64,000 bases of DNA. Origin: Streptomyces diastatochromogenes (GTDB lineage Bacteria; Actinomycetota; Actinomycetes; Streptomycetales; Streptomycetaceae). Below the pieces are notes generated by a model. The model worked only from the letters and a program-made list of their open reading frames with translations, made no database searches and had not been told where the DNA came from. This document shows, piece by piece, positions 17,575-26,226 of the stretch. The stretch's first letter is position 1. Every line of letters begins with the position of its first letter. The stretch spans positions 4,216,001-4,280,000 of the forward strand of contig JAPTYK010000001.1 in NCBI GenBank assembly GCA_026913215.1. The letters are read 5' to 3'. A program made the position numbers and the translations under genes.

Positions 17575-18270
17575 TCACTTGTCGGCGGCCGGGCCCGTCA
17601 GCTCGGCCAGCTCTCGTTCCAGGTTCTCCCGGGCCCGCTCCTCCCAGGCGGCGGCCCCGTAAGGGGTGCGGAAGAGGCGGGGGAGGCCGAGGAGCTGGCG
17701 GAGGACGGCGGCGCGGCCTTCGCGGAAGGCGGGTTCCGGGACGAAGGCGTACTCCTCGCGGACCGCCGCCGCATACCCCCCGTACGTATCGGGGGCGGTG
17801 GCGAGGATCGCCAGGTCGGCATCGCAGAGCGTCTCGCCGTTGAGGTCGCCCGGCGCCGGGTCGTGGCTGGTCGTGAGGCGGACCAGGCGGGCCACCTCGG
17901 TCACCTCGCGCTCGGTGAGGCCCGCTTCGGCGAGGGCCTTCTCGGCCAGGGCCGCCGAGCGCTCCTCGTTCTCCGAGCGGTCCGGGCGGTAGACGGCGTC
18001 GTGGAACCAGGCGGCGAGCCGTACGAGCTCCAGCTCGCCGCCCTCCCCGCCCTGGTCGGCGAGCTCGTCGATGCGGTCCAGGACCGCCCGGAGGTGGTCG
18101 ACCGTGTGGTAGCGGCGCTGCGGTTCGGCCCAGCGGGACAGCAGGTTCCGGCCGTACGGGGCGGGGTCGGGGCCCTCGCGGCCGGCGCGGGCGGCGAGCA
18201 GGGTGGTGTTCCAGCGCTGGAGCAGTGCGGCGTCCCGCTCTGCGGTGGCGGGGTCCTGGTCTGCGGTCAT
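17575..18270 (-). CDS. HD-domain protein, predicted metal-dependent phosphohydrolase
   Basis: The 231-aa protein has RRYHTVDHLRAVLDRIDEL, then LAAWFHDAVYRPDRSENEERSAALAE (the HD pair), LTTSHDPAPGDLNGETLCDADLAILA (distal Asp) and EYAFVPEPAFREGRAAVL. This is the small HD family related to predicted metal-dependent phosphohydrolases found widely in Streptomyces. It is intact and starts at ATG without a strong ribosome site. It is divergent from the exporter gene at 18420. Substrate unknown. Confidence 0.8.
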   Translation of the reverse strand: MTADQDPATAERDAALLQRWNTTLLAARAGREGPDPAPYGRNLLSRWAEPQRRYHTVDHLRAVLDRIDELADQGGEGGELELVRLAAWFHDAVYRPDRSENEERSAALAEKALAEAGLTEREVTEVARLVRLTTSHDPAPGDLNGETLCDADLAILATAPDTYGGYAAAVREEYAFVPEPAFREGRAAVLRQLLGLPRLFRTPYGAAAWEERARENLERELAELTGPAADK

Positions 18271-18341
18271 GGGGCATTCTGCCCGGCCCGGGGGCGGAGG
18301 AGTGCTTCCACGCGCCCCGCGCCCGCTCTCCCTCACTCTTA

Positions 18342-18392
18342 CATACCCCCATGGGTATGCTACGGTGCTCCGCACAGGTACCCCTAGGGGTA
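18342..18392. promoter_or_regulatory. two G/C-tract palindromic operators before the exporter gene
   Basis: CATACCC-CCAT-GGGTATG (18342-18359) has perfect 7-bp arms. TACCCCTAGGGGTA (18379-18392) is a perfect 14-bp palindrome. Their centres are 35 bp apart, and both share TACCC/GGGTA half sites. The design resembles operators of CsoR/CstR-type (DUF156) repressors, which bind TACCCC-GGGGTA sequences. No such gene lies in the window, so the regulator may act from elsewhere or belong to another family. Confidence 0.55.
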
Positions 18393-18419
18393 TGCAGCAG
18401 CGAGTGAAGGGTCAGGGCA

Positions 18420-19856
18420 ATGTCAACCGTCAATCCCCGGCGCTGGTGGGCACTTGTCGTGCTCGCCGCCGCTCAGTTCATGGTCATCATGGACACCTCG
18501 ATCATCGGCGTCGCACTCCCCGAGATGCAGAAGGACCTGGGCTTCTCGCAGAGCGAGCTCCAGTGGATCTTCAACGCGTACGTGATCGTCTTCGGCGGCC
18601 TGCTGCTCCTCGGCGGACGCCTCTCCGACCTCGTCGGAGCCCGGAAGATCTTCGTCTCCGGCTGGGCCGTCATGATCGCCGGTTCCGTCGTGGCCGCCGC
18701 CGCGCAGACCGCCTGGGTCGAGATCGTCGGCCGCGCCGTCCAGGGCGTCGGCGGCGCGCTCATCGCGCCCTCCGCCATGACCCTGCTCATGATGCTCTTC
18801 ATGCACGACCCGAAGGAGCTCGGCAAGGCGATGGCGCTCTACGGCGCCGCGGCCCCCGCCGGCGGCACCGCGGGCGTCTTCCTCGGCGGCGTCTTCACCG
18901 AGTGGATGAGCTGGCAGTGGGTCTTCATCATCTACATCCCGATCGGCCTCGCGACCCTCGCCGCCACCAAGCTCCTTCCGGACGTCGAGTCCCGCCGCGG
19001 CTCCGTCGACGTCCTCGGTGCCGTCGCCGTCACCGCCGGTCTCGCGCTCGCCGTCTTCGCCGTCGTCCGGGCCCCCGAGGTCGGCTGGGGCGCCACCGCC
19101 ACCATCCTCGAACTGGCCGGCGCCGCCGTCCTCCTGATCCTCTTCTTCGTCATCCAGAAGAGCGTCCGCGAGCCCCTCATGCCGCTCAGTGTCTGGCGCG
19201 TCCCGCGCCTCGGCTCCGCCAACCTGGCGATGACGCTGCTCGGTGCCGCCTGGATCCCGATGTGGTACTTCCTCAACCTGTACCTCCAGCAGGTCCTGGG
19301 CTTCGGCGCCTTCGAGTCCGGCGCCGCGCTCCTCCCGATGACCGTGCTCCTCATGATCTTCATGACGGCCATCACGGCCCGGCTCATGATGAAGGTCGGC
19401 GCCAAGCCGCTCATCGCCGGCGGTCTGCTCGTCCTCGCCGCGGGCCTGGTCTGGCTCGCCGCCGTCCCGCCCACCGGCTCCTTCCTCGTCGACGTCCTGC
19501 CCGCCTCGCTCGTCGCCGCCCTCGGCATGTCCCTCGCCTACATCCCGGCGATGATCGCGGCCATGTCCGGCGCCCCGCAGGAGCAGGCCGGCCTCGCCTC
19601 CGGCATCGTCAACACCACCTACAACGTCGGCTCCGCGCTCGGCCTCGCCGCGCTCACCGCCGTCGCCATGTCCCAGGGCGCCGACCAGCTCGGCAACCTC
19701 CCGAAGCTGACCGACGGCTTCTCCTCCGCCTTCATCGGCGCCGCGATCGTCGCCGCCGTCGGCGGTGTCGTCACCCTCCTCGTCATGAAGAGCGACAAGG
19801 CGGTCGCGGCCGAGGCCGCCGCCCCCGCCCCGCAGGGCGAGAAGGTCGCCGCCTGA
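18420..19856 (+). CDS. DHA2-family (EmrB/QacA) MFS exporter, 14 helices
   Basis: The 478-aa protein is intact: RWWALVVLAAAQFMVIMDTSIIGVALP (helix 1 with the D-T-S-I-I motif), LLLLGGRLSDLVGARK (motif A), GRAVQGVGGALIAPSAM (motif B), APAGGTAGVFLGGVFTEW (motif C-like) and about fourteen hydrophobic segments. The proton-driven family exports drugs and lipophilic natural products. Two palindromic operators precede it, so expression is probably inducible. It lies beside the amino-acid-oxidation/methyl-cycle cluster and could export its product. A strong terminator follows. Confidence 0.88.
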   Translation: MSTVNPRRWWALVVLAAAQFMVIMDTSIIGVALPEMQKDLGFSQSELQWIFNAYVIVFGGLLLLGGRLSDLVGARKIFVSGWAVMIAGSVVAAAAQTAWVEIVGRAVQGVGGALIAPSAMTLLMMLFMHDPKELGKAMALYGAAAPAGGTAGVFLGGVFTEWMSWQWVFIIYIPIGLATLAATKLLPDVESRRGSVDVLGAVAVTAGLALAVFAVVRAPEVGWGATATILELAGAAVLLILFFVIQKSVREPLMPLSVWRVPRLGSANLAMTLLGAAWIPMWYFLNLYLQQVLGFGAFESGAALLPMTVLLMIFMTAITARLMMKVGAKPLIAGGLLVLAAGLVWLAAVPPTGSFLVDVLPASLVAALGMSLAYIPAMIAAMSGAPQEQAGLASGIVNTTYNVGSALGLAALTAVAMSQGADQLGNLPKLTDGFSSAFIGAAIVAAVGGVVTLLVMKSDKAVAAEAAAPAPQGEKVAA

Positions 19857-19871
19857 ACCGAAAGACACCAG

Positions 19872-19911
19872 GGGCCGCCCGATGTCCGTTCCACCGGACG
19901 TCGGGCGGCCC
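19872..19911 (+). terminator. rho-independent-type terminator after the exporter
   Basis: GGGCCGCCCGATGTCCG pairs with CGGACGTCGGGCGGCCC through 17 positions with one T/G pair, around a 6-base loop. It is followed by CTTCC. It separates the exporter from the PLP enzyme gene, so the latter needs its own promoter or read-through. Confidence 0.75.
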
Positions 19912-19953
19912 TTCCGTACCCGGATCTCCCGTACCCGGAAAGGAAAGAACGCC

Positions 19954-21116
19954 GTGGAACTCCACACCCGTGCCGTGCACGTCCACAACGACCCCTTCCC
20001 CGAAGGCAGCCGCCCGCTCTCCGTCCCCCTCGTGCAGTCCTCCGCCTTCGCCTTCGACTCCGCCGCCGAGCTCGCCGACGCCATGGCGGGGCCCGACGGG
20101 GCCTACGTCTACGGCCGCCGCGGCAACCCGACCGTGCGGGCCCTGGAGCGGACCCTCGCGGACCTGGAGGGAGGCGAGGGCGCCATCGCCTTCGCCTCCG
20201 GCATGGGGGCCCTCAGCGGCGTGCTCCTCGCCCTGCTCGGACCCGGTGACCGGGTGGTCGCCCAGAGCTGCCTGTACGGCGGGACGCACGCCGTCCTGTC
20301 GGACCTGGCCGGGCGGTACGGGATCGAGGTGGTACGGATATCCGGCGACGACCCGGCCGAGTTCGAGGCCGCCGCCGCGCACCCCGCCACCCGGCTCCTC
20401 GTCCTGGAGACGATCGCCAACCCGACCGGCCGGGTCCCCGACCTGCCGGGCCTCCTCGCCGCCGCCCGCGCCCTCGGGGTGACGAGCCTGGTCGACAACT
20501 CGCTGGCCTCGCCCGTCCTGTGCCGCCCCTGGAGCTCGGCGCCGACATCGTGGCGCACTCCACCACCAAGTACCTCTCCGGCCACTCCGACGTCCTCGGC
20601 GGCGCCGCCGTCTTCGCGGACGGCGCGCTGCGCCGCCGGGTGTGGCCCCGTACGGTCGAACTCGGCGCCTGCGCGGACCCGTTCGCGGCCTGGCTCACCC
20701 TGCGCGGGATTCCCACGCTGCCGCTGCGGATGCGGGAGCACTGCGGCAACGCCGCCGCCCTCGCCGAGCTCCTCGCCCCCCGCGTCGAGGCCGTCCACTA
20801 CCCCTGGCGCGCCGGCCATCCCTCGTACGGCACCGCCCGCAAGGTCCTCTCGGGCGGCGGCGGGCTGCTCTCCTTCGAGCTCGCCGGGGGCCGGGAGGCG
20901 GGCAGGGCCTTCATCGAGCGCGTGCGGCTCGCGAAGCTCGCGCTCTCCCTCGGGGGCGTGGAGACCCTCGTGACCCATCCGGCGTCCACGTCCCACCGGG
21001 AGCTGGACGGGGCCGCTCTCGCGGCGGCGGGGATCGCTCCCGGGCTTGTGCGGATGTCGGTGGGGATCGAGGACGTGGAGGACCTCTGGGCCGACGTCGA
21101 ACAAGCCCTCGCCTGA
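19954..21116 (+). CDS. trans-sulfuration PLP enzyme (cystathionine gamma-synthase / methionine gamma-lyase family; one frame break)
   Basis: The Cys/Met-metabolism PLP fold is clear: VPLVQSSAFAFDSAAEL, GAYVYGRRGNPTVRALE (Tyr-Arg phosphate contacts from the neighbouring subunit), AIAFASGMGAL, TRLLVLETIANPTGRVPDL, SLVDNSLASPVLCRP and the lysine in VAHSTTKYLSGHSDVLGG. The frame breaks near 20520. About 387 aa. The GTG start follows GGAAAGGAAAGAAC. Whether it makes cystathionine, cleaves methionine or forms a thioether cannot be read from sequence. Its place before a methyl-cycle operon argues for sulfur amino acid supply or tailoring. Confidence 0.82.
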
Positions 21117-21129
21117 CGCTTCTTTTGGG

Positions 21130-21159
21130 TTGACAAAATAAACGGCTGATTCGTAAATT
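21130..21159 (+). promoter_or_regulatory. near-consensus promoter of the biosynthetic operon
   Basis: TTGACA (21130-21135) and TAAATT (21154-21159) are separated by 18 bases inside an unusually AT-rich patch. They resemble sites for the principal (HrdB-type) sigma factor. The first gene starts about 46 bases downstream. No other likely promoter of this quality was seen up to 34.8 kb, where genes are closely spaced, so a single long transcript is plausible. Confidence 0.6.
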
Positions 21160-21205
21160 TGGAGGTGCCAGGAAAAGACCACTCCTAGGTCAAGGGGGGC
21201 GCGCG

Positions 21206-21736
21206 ATGCGCTACTTCGAGGACTTCCGGCCCGGCGACGTCCACGAGCTGGGCACCGTCACCGTCACGGCGGAAGAGGTGCTGGAGTTCGGCAGGCGCTT
21301 CGATCCGCAGCCCTTCCACACGGACCCCGAGCGCGCGAAGGAGTCCCCGTTCGGCGGCCTGATCGCCAGCGGGTTCCACACCCAGTCGATGTTCATGCGG
21401 CGCTACGTCGACGGACTGCTCGCCTACAGCGCCTGTACGGGCTCGCCCGGCATCGACGAGGTCCGCTACCTGCGGCCCGTCCGCCCGGGGGACGTCCTCA
21501 CCGCCCGCGTCGAGATCCTCGGCGCCACCCCGTCGCCGTTCAACCCCGCCACCGGCACCGTCAAGCCGCGGTGCACGCTCGTGGCCCCCGACGGGACGGC
21601 CGTGTTCAGCATGATCCTGCACAGCATCTTCCGCCGGCGCCCCGCCGGGTCCGAGGCCGGCCATCTGTCGTCGATGCCGGCGGCCGAGGACCCCGTGGCC
21701 TGCGCGCGACCGGCCAGGGCCGCGTCCCGGTCATGA
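21206..21736 (+). CDS. MaoC-like hot-dog-fold dehydratase
   Basis: The 176-aa protein reads MRYFEDFRPGDVHELGTVTVTAEEVLEFGRRFDPQPFHTD, with the hydratase motif DPQPFHTD (catalytic Asp and His), then SPFGGLIASGFHT and IDEVRYLRPVRPGD. It matches R-specific enoyl hydratases of the MaoC family. The C-terminus after FRRRPAGSEAG is low-complexity and may be read-through. As first gene of the operon it could hydrate or dehydrate a carrier-bound beta-position. That use is inference. Confidence 0.82.
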   Translation: MRYFEDFRPGDVHELGTVTVTAEEVLEFGRRFDPQPFHTDPERAKESPFGGLIASGFHTQSMFMRRYVDGLLAYSACTGSPGIDEVRYLRPVRPGDVLTARVEILGATPSPFNPATGTVKPRCTLVAPDGTAVFSMILHSIFRRRPAGSEAGHLSSMPAAEDPVACARPARAASRS

Positions 21737-21817
21737 CCGCCTGACGGACCGTCCTTCCGTCGGGCCCCCGAACACGGCCGTCCGTATCTCCGCAACCCAA
21801 CCGAAGGGGGACCTCCT

Positions 21818-22659
21818 GTGGAGGCCGTATCCCGCACCGCCCAGTGGACCGCCGCCGCGCGCGCCCTGGAGACCGAGCGCGAGGACCGGCTGTTCGCCGA
21901 TCCCTACGCGCGCACCGTCGCCGACGCGACCGGCTTCGACCTGCTCGCGCGCTACGACGGCGGCGGCATCGTGCCGTTCCTCGCCATCCGCACCACCTAC
22001 CTCGACCGGGCCATCGTGAAGGCGGTGGAGGAGCGCGGCATCCGCCAGGTCGTCTTCCTCGCCGCCGGCATGGACACCCGCTTCTTCCGGCTGCCCTGGC
22101 CCGACGGCGTCACCGTCTACGAGCTCGACCGCCCGGCCCTCCTGGAGGCCAAGGCCGAGATGCTCAAGGACGAGCCGCGGCCCGCCGGACGGACCAGGAC
22201 CACCGTCCCCGTCGACCTCACCCAGGACTGGACCGGCCCCCTCAAGGAGGCGGGCTGGAAGAGCGAGGAGCCCGTCCTGTGGGTGGTCGAGGGCCTGCTG
22301 TTCTTCCTGCCCGAGCAGGCCGTGCGGACCCTCATCTCGCTGCTCGCCTCGCACGCCGCGCCCGGCTCGGTGCTGCTCGGCGACGTCATCTCGAAGTCCG
22401 CCCTGGAGAACCCGCTCGCCCGCCCCTTCATGAAGGCCCTGGAGGAGGACGGCAACCCGTGGCTCTTCGGCACCGAGGAGCCCGAGGCGCTGCTCGCCGA
22501 CTGCGGCTGGGCCGTGCGCGAGGTCAGGCAGCCCGGTGAGGACGGCGCCGCCTTCGACCGCTGGCCCTACCCCGTGCCGGCCCGCTCCGTGCCGCGCGTC
22601 CCCGCTCCTTCCTGTTCACCTGCGATCTCCCCGCGTACGAGGAGGACAAGGCCGCATGA
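21818..22659 (+). CDS. SAM methyltransferase of the leucine-carboxyl-methyltransferase-like family (one frame break)
   Basis: GTG start behind GAAGGGGGACCTCCT. VSRTAQWTAAARALETEREDRLFADPYAR, VVFLAAGMDTRFFRLPWPDG, VYELDRPALLEAKAEML, VPVDLTQDW and VLWVVEGLLFFLPEQAV are hallmarks of PF04072-type (TIGR00027) methyltransferases, common O-methyltransferases of secondary metabolism in actinomycetes. A frame break near 22605 separates the end SFLFTCDLPAYEEDKAA. The stop overlaps the next start as ATGA. About 280 aa. Target unknown, probably a carboxyl or hydroxyl of the pathway intermediate. Confidence 0.82.
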
Positions 22660-23698
22660 GCGCCCACGACTTCCACCAGAAGGTCATCACCGACGCCGGC
22701 GCGGCCGTCCGCGGCCTGACCGTCGCCCTCGGCGAACGCCTCGGCCTCTACCGGGCGCTGGCCTCCGAAGGGCCGCTCACCGCGGCGCGGCTGGCGGAGG
22801 CGACCGGCACGGACGAGCGCTACGTCGAGGAGTGGCTGCACGCCCAGCTCTCCGCCGGGTACGTCGAGCGGCACCCCAGCTCCCTCACGTACGCCCTGCC
22901 CGCCGATCACGTCGAGGTCCTCGCCGACCCGAAGGCCGTGACGTACGCGGCCGGGTTCTTCACCGCCCTCAAGGCGCTGTACGCCACCGAGGACCTCCTC
23001 GTCGACGCCTACCGCACCGGCGACGGCGTCGGCTGGGCCGAGCACGACGCGGCCCTCGACACCGGCATGGGCTCCTTCTTCCAGCCCACGTACGAGCACA
23101 AGCTCGTGCCCGACTGGCTGCCCGCCCTGCACGAGGTCACCGGCAAGCTGGACGCCGGAGGCACCGTCGCCGACGTCGGCTGCGGCGTCGGCCACACCAC
23201 CCTCCTCATCGCGAAGGCCTTCCCGAACGCCACCGTCCACGGCTTCGACTACTCCGAGGAGGCCATCTCGATCGCGAGGGGGCTCGCCGAGGAGGCCGGT
23301 CTCTCCGACCGGGTCGTCTTCGAGGTCGCCTCCGCCGACGACTACCCCGGCTCCGGCTACGACCTGGTGTGCTTCTTCAACGCCCTGCACGACATGGGCG
23401 ACCCGGTCGCCGCCGCCCAGCACGTCCACAAGTCCCTGGACGCGGACGGCACCTGGATGCTCGTCGAGTCCAACGTCTCCCCGCAGGACATCGACACCCA
23501 GACCCCCGCCGCCCGCATGTTCATGGCCCTGTCCGCCGTGATGTGCCTGCCGGTCGCCGTCGCCCAGCGCGGCCCGCACGCCCTCGGCAACCACTCCGGC
23601 GAGAAGGCCTTCCGCGCCATCGCCGAGGAGGCCGGCTTCACCCGCTGGCGGCGCGCCACCGAGACCCCGTGAACGCGGTCTACGAAGTCCGCCCGTAG
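22656..23698 (+). CDS. class I SAM methyltransferase with N-terminal winged helix
   Basis: An N-terminal winged-helix region (GERLGLYRALASEGPLTAARLAEATGTDERYVEEWL, as in Rv2258c-type and plant-type O-methyltransferases) precedes a Rossmann domain with VADVGCGVGHTTLLIAKAFP (motif I), VHGFDYSEEAI and YDLVCFFNALHDMGDP. The frame ends at 23672 (ATETP). If one C is restored in the CCCC run it continues NAVYEVRP to 23698, a common family ending, so the longer form is annotated. Start overlaps the previous gene. It probably dimerises through the helix domain and methylates an O or N of the pathway intermediate. Confidence 0.8.
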
Positions 23699-23722
23699 CC
23701 CCCCTCCCGAAGGAGCGAGACC

Positions 23723-24616
23723 ATGGGCGCCACCGCCCCCCTGCCCGTCACCGACCGCTTCATGGAGGTCCTCGGCCGCCTCAGCGAGCGCTCGGTCGAG
23801 GACTACTACAACCCGTACCAGACCTTCCAGTGGCCCGAGACGCTGGAGGAGGACCGCTTCTGGATGACGCCGGAGCTGCTCACCGTCCACGGCACCGAGC
23901 ACTACGACGCCCTCGGTGAGGAAACGCTTCAGCGCCTGTCGAAGTGGGAGTCGATCAACTTCTACAGCCTCAATGTGCACGGCATCCGCGAACTCCTCAT
24001 CGAGGTCGTCGGCCGCATCCACATGCCCGGCTTCGAGGTCCCCTCGGACTTCTTCCACCACTTCATCGGCGAGGAGAACGAACACATGTGGTTCTTCTCC
24101 GAGTTCTGCCGCCGCTACGGCCACAAGATCTACGGATCCACCGCCATGCGCGCCGACGCCGCCTGGGAGCCCGAGGTCGAGAACTTCCTCGTCTTCACCC
24201 GCATCCTCTTCTTCGAGGAGCTCGTCGACCACTACAACTCCCGGATGGCCAAGGACACTTCGCTCTGCCACACCATCCGTGAGGTCAACCGCATCCACCA
24301 CCAGGACGAGTCCCGCCACATCGCCTTCGGGCGCGAGCTGGTCTCCCTGCTGTACCAGCGGATGTGCCAGGCCGTGAGCGCGGAGCGGGTCCGCGAGGTG
24401 GAGGCGTACCTCAAGCGGTACGTCGTCTACAGCGTCAACTCCCTCTACAACCCCCACGTCTACCGCGACGCCGGCATCCCCGACCCGCTGGCCCTGCGCA
24501 ACTCCCTCGTCGCCGACGAGCGCCGCCGGCCGCACGAGCGCAAGGCGATCCGCAAGCCGCTCGCCTTCTTCCTGAAGACCGGGATCTTCTCCGACGACAC
24601 CCTGCCCGTCGTCTGA
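23723..24616 (+). CDS. AurF-like di-iron N-oxygenase
   Basis: The 297-aa protein is intact and has the carboxylate/histidine ligand set of the p-aminobenzoate N-oxygenase AurF family: EE in FHHFIGEENEHMWFF (ExxH), Glu in LFFEELVDHY, and the second ExxH as HHQDESRHIAFGREL. AurF-type enzymes oxidise amines to hydroxylamines, nitroso or nitro groups, and CmlI, of the chloramphenicol pathway, belongs here as well. The start follows GAAGGAGCGAGACC. Next to it are an amino acid:carrier-protein ligase and a carrier protein, so an aminoacyl-carrier thioester is the likely substrate (inference). Confidence 0.85.
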   Translation: MGATAPLPVTDRFMEVLGRLSERSVEDYYNPYQTFQWPETLEEDRFWMTPELLTVHGTEHYDALGEETLQRLSKWESINFYSLNVHGIRELLIEVVGRIHMPGFEVPSDFFHHFIGEENEHMWFFSEFCRRYGHKIYGSTAMRADAAWEPEVENFLVFTRILFFEELVDHYNSRMAKDTSLCHTIREVNRIHHQDESRHIAFGRELVSLLYQRMCQAVSAERVREVEAYLKRYVVYSVNSLYNPHVYRDAGIPDPLALRNSLVADERRRPHERKAIRKPLAFFLKTGIFSDDTLPVV

Positions 24617-24647
24617 GCGACGCCCTCACCCGAGAGGTGCACCGATC

Positions 24648-25503
24648 ATGACCATGACCACCCCCGAGCAGAACGTCGGGGCGACCACGGGACTGCCCGC
24701 GCTCGGCCCGGAGGGGACCCGCCTGCTGCGGCTCCTCGACGACACCTTCGAGGGCTGGGGAGTGGCCGCGGGCGCCCGCCCCCTGACCATGCCCCCGCTC
24801 CTGCCCGCCGCCGACCTGGCCAAGCTCGACTACTACGACAACTTCCCCCACCAGGCCGTCGTCGCCGCCCCGCTCGACCTGGAGCGCCGCGCGACCACGC
24901 CCTTCGACCCCCGCGCCGGCCGCTTCCCGAGCGAGGCGCTCGAACCCGCCGCGCTCGGCCTGCCCTCGGCCTCCTGCTACGCCGTCTACCTGACCCACCA
25001 GGGCACCCGGGTCGCCGACGACACCCTCGTCACGATCTGCTCCTGGTGCTTCCGCAAGGAGACCCACTACGAGGGGATGCGGCGCCAGCTCGGCTTCCGC
25101 ATGCGGGAGATCGTCGCCCTCGGCAGTCGCGAGCACGCCGAGAACCACCTCGCCGAGTTCACCACCCGCGTCCAGTCCTTCGCCGCCGCCCTCGACCTGC
25201 CGCTGCGCAGGAGGCCGCCTGCGACCCTTCTTCGACAAGGGCGGCTCCAAGGCGGTCCTCCAGCGGCTCACCCCGGTGAAGTACGAGTTCCTGTACGAGG
25301 ACCTGGCGATCGCCTCGGTCAACACGCACCGGAACTTCTTCGGCGACCGCTGCGACATCACCCTGGCGTCCACCGGCGGACCGGCCTTCACCAGCTGCGT
25401 CGCCTTCGGCCTGGAGCGGTGGCTGTCGGCGCTGACCCGCCGCCACGGCGGCTGGGAGGCGGCGACCCGGGCGGTCCTGGACGCGGTCGGGCCGGTGATC
25501 TGA
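24648..25503 (+). CDS. amino acid:[carrier protein] ligase, SerRS-like class II synthetase homologue (one frame break)
   Basis: Class II synthetase motifs without tRNA-binding arm: LTMPPLLPAADLAKLDYYDNFPHQ, GLPSASCYAVYLTHQG, motif 2 CSWCFRKETHYEG with RLQ-like QLGFRMREIVALG, then (after a frame break near 25215) ACDPFFDKGG, VKYEFLYEDLAIASVNTHRNFFG, and motif 3 GPAFTSCVAFGLERWL. This is the pattern of aa:CP ligases, which adenylate a small amino acid and transfer it to the phosphopantetheine of a small carrier protein instead of tRNA. About 285 aa. The partner carrier and its phosphopantetheinyl transferase are the next two genes. Confidence 0.82.
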
Positions 25504-25504
25504 C

Positions 25505-25957
25505 GTGCCGGCCCGTCCCGCCGCCCCGCCGGCGGGCGGCCTGGGGTGGGCGAACCTCGGCATGGACATCGTGTCCGTCAACCGTGTCCGCGGGCTCCTC
25601 GCCCAGTACGGGGAGCGCTTCTTCGAGCGGATGCTCACTCCCGGCGAGCTCGCCGACTGCCGCACCTCCTCGGGGCTCGACGTCCTGAGCCTGTGCGGAC
25701 GGATCGCGGCGAAGGAAGCGGCGTTCAAGACCTTACGGGTCCGCGGCAGGTTCCTGCCGTGGCCGGACATCGTCGTGCGGCGCTCCGAGGGCGGCTGGCC
25801 GCTCGTGGAGCTGCACCGGGCGGCCGCCGAGATGGCCGCCGCGTCCGGCATCACCGAGATCACCGTGTCCATCAGCCACGACGTGGACTACGCGGTCGCG
25901 GTCGCCGCCCCGATCATCGCCCCCACCCCTTCCTCCTCTTCCCCATCGAACAGCTGA
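25505..25957 (+). CDS. AcpS-type 4'-phosphopantetheinyl transferase, contains a TTA codon
   Basis: LGMDIVSVNRVRGLLAQYGERFFERMLTPGEL and the core GRIAAKEAAFKTLRV (Glu and Lys of the KEA motif bind Mg and CoA) identify a holo-ACP synthase of 150 aa. It would activate the carrier protein encoded next. The GTG start lies one base after the ligase stop. Codon 77 is TTA (25733-25735), rare in Streptomyces and read only by the bldA tRNA, so carrier activation may depend on development. The C-terminus ends in a low-complexity Pro/Ser tail. Confidence 0.85.
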   Translation: MPARPAAPPAGGLGWANLGMDIVSVNRVRGLLAQYGERFFERMLTPGELADCRTSSGLDVLSLCGRIAAKEAAFKTLRVRGRFLPWPDIVVRRSEGGWPLVELHRAAAEMAAASGITEITVSISHDVDYAVAVAAPIIAPTPSSSSPSNS

Positions 25958-25971
25958 CAAGGAGAACAACC

Positions 25972-26226
25972 ATGGCCGACGGCCTGCAGACGGTGAAGAA
26001 CTGGATCCTGGAGCGCCACCCCGAGCGCCAGGACATCGCGCCCGACCTCGACCTGATCGAGAACCGGCTCATCGACTCGCTGTCCTTCGTCGAGTTCGTC
26101 TTCCTCCTGGAGCAGGAGAGCGGCACCGCGATCCAGATGGAGACCCTGGAGGTCGACTCCATCCGCACCCTCGCCGCCATCGGGCAGCACTTCTTCAAGG
26201 CCCCGGCGGAGGTGGGCCGGGCATGA
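25972..26226 (+). CDS. small acyl/aminoacyl carrier protein
   Basis: The 84-aa acidic helical protein has the phosphopantetheine serine in RLIDSLSFVEFVFLLEQESG, followed by MEMETL-like helix III (IQMETLEVDSIRTLAAIGQHF). The ribosome site is AAGGAGAACAACC. It is translationally coupled to metK by ATGA. Together with the preceding ligase and AcpS it forms a complete stand-alone loading module, and the AurF-like oxygenase upstream is the natural user of the loaded amino acid. Confidence 0.9.
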   Translation: MADGLQTVKNWILERHPERQDIAPDLDLIENRLIDSLSFVEFVFLLEQESGTAIQMETLEVDSIRTLAAIGQHFFKAPAEVGRA

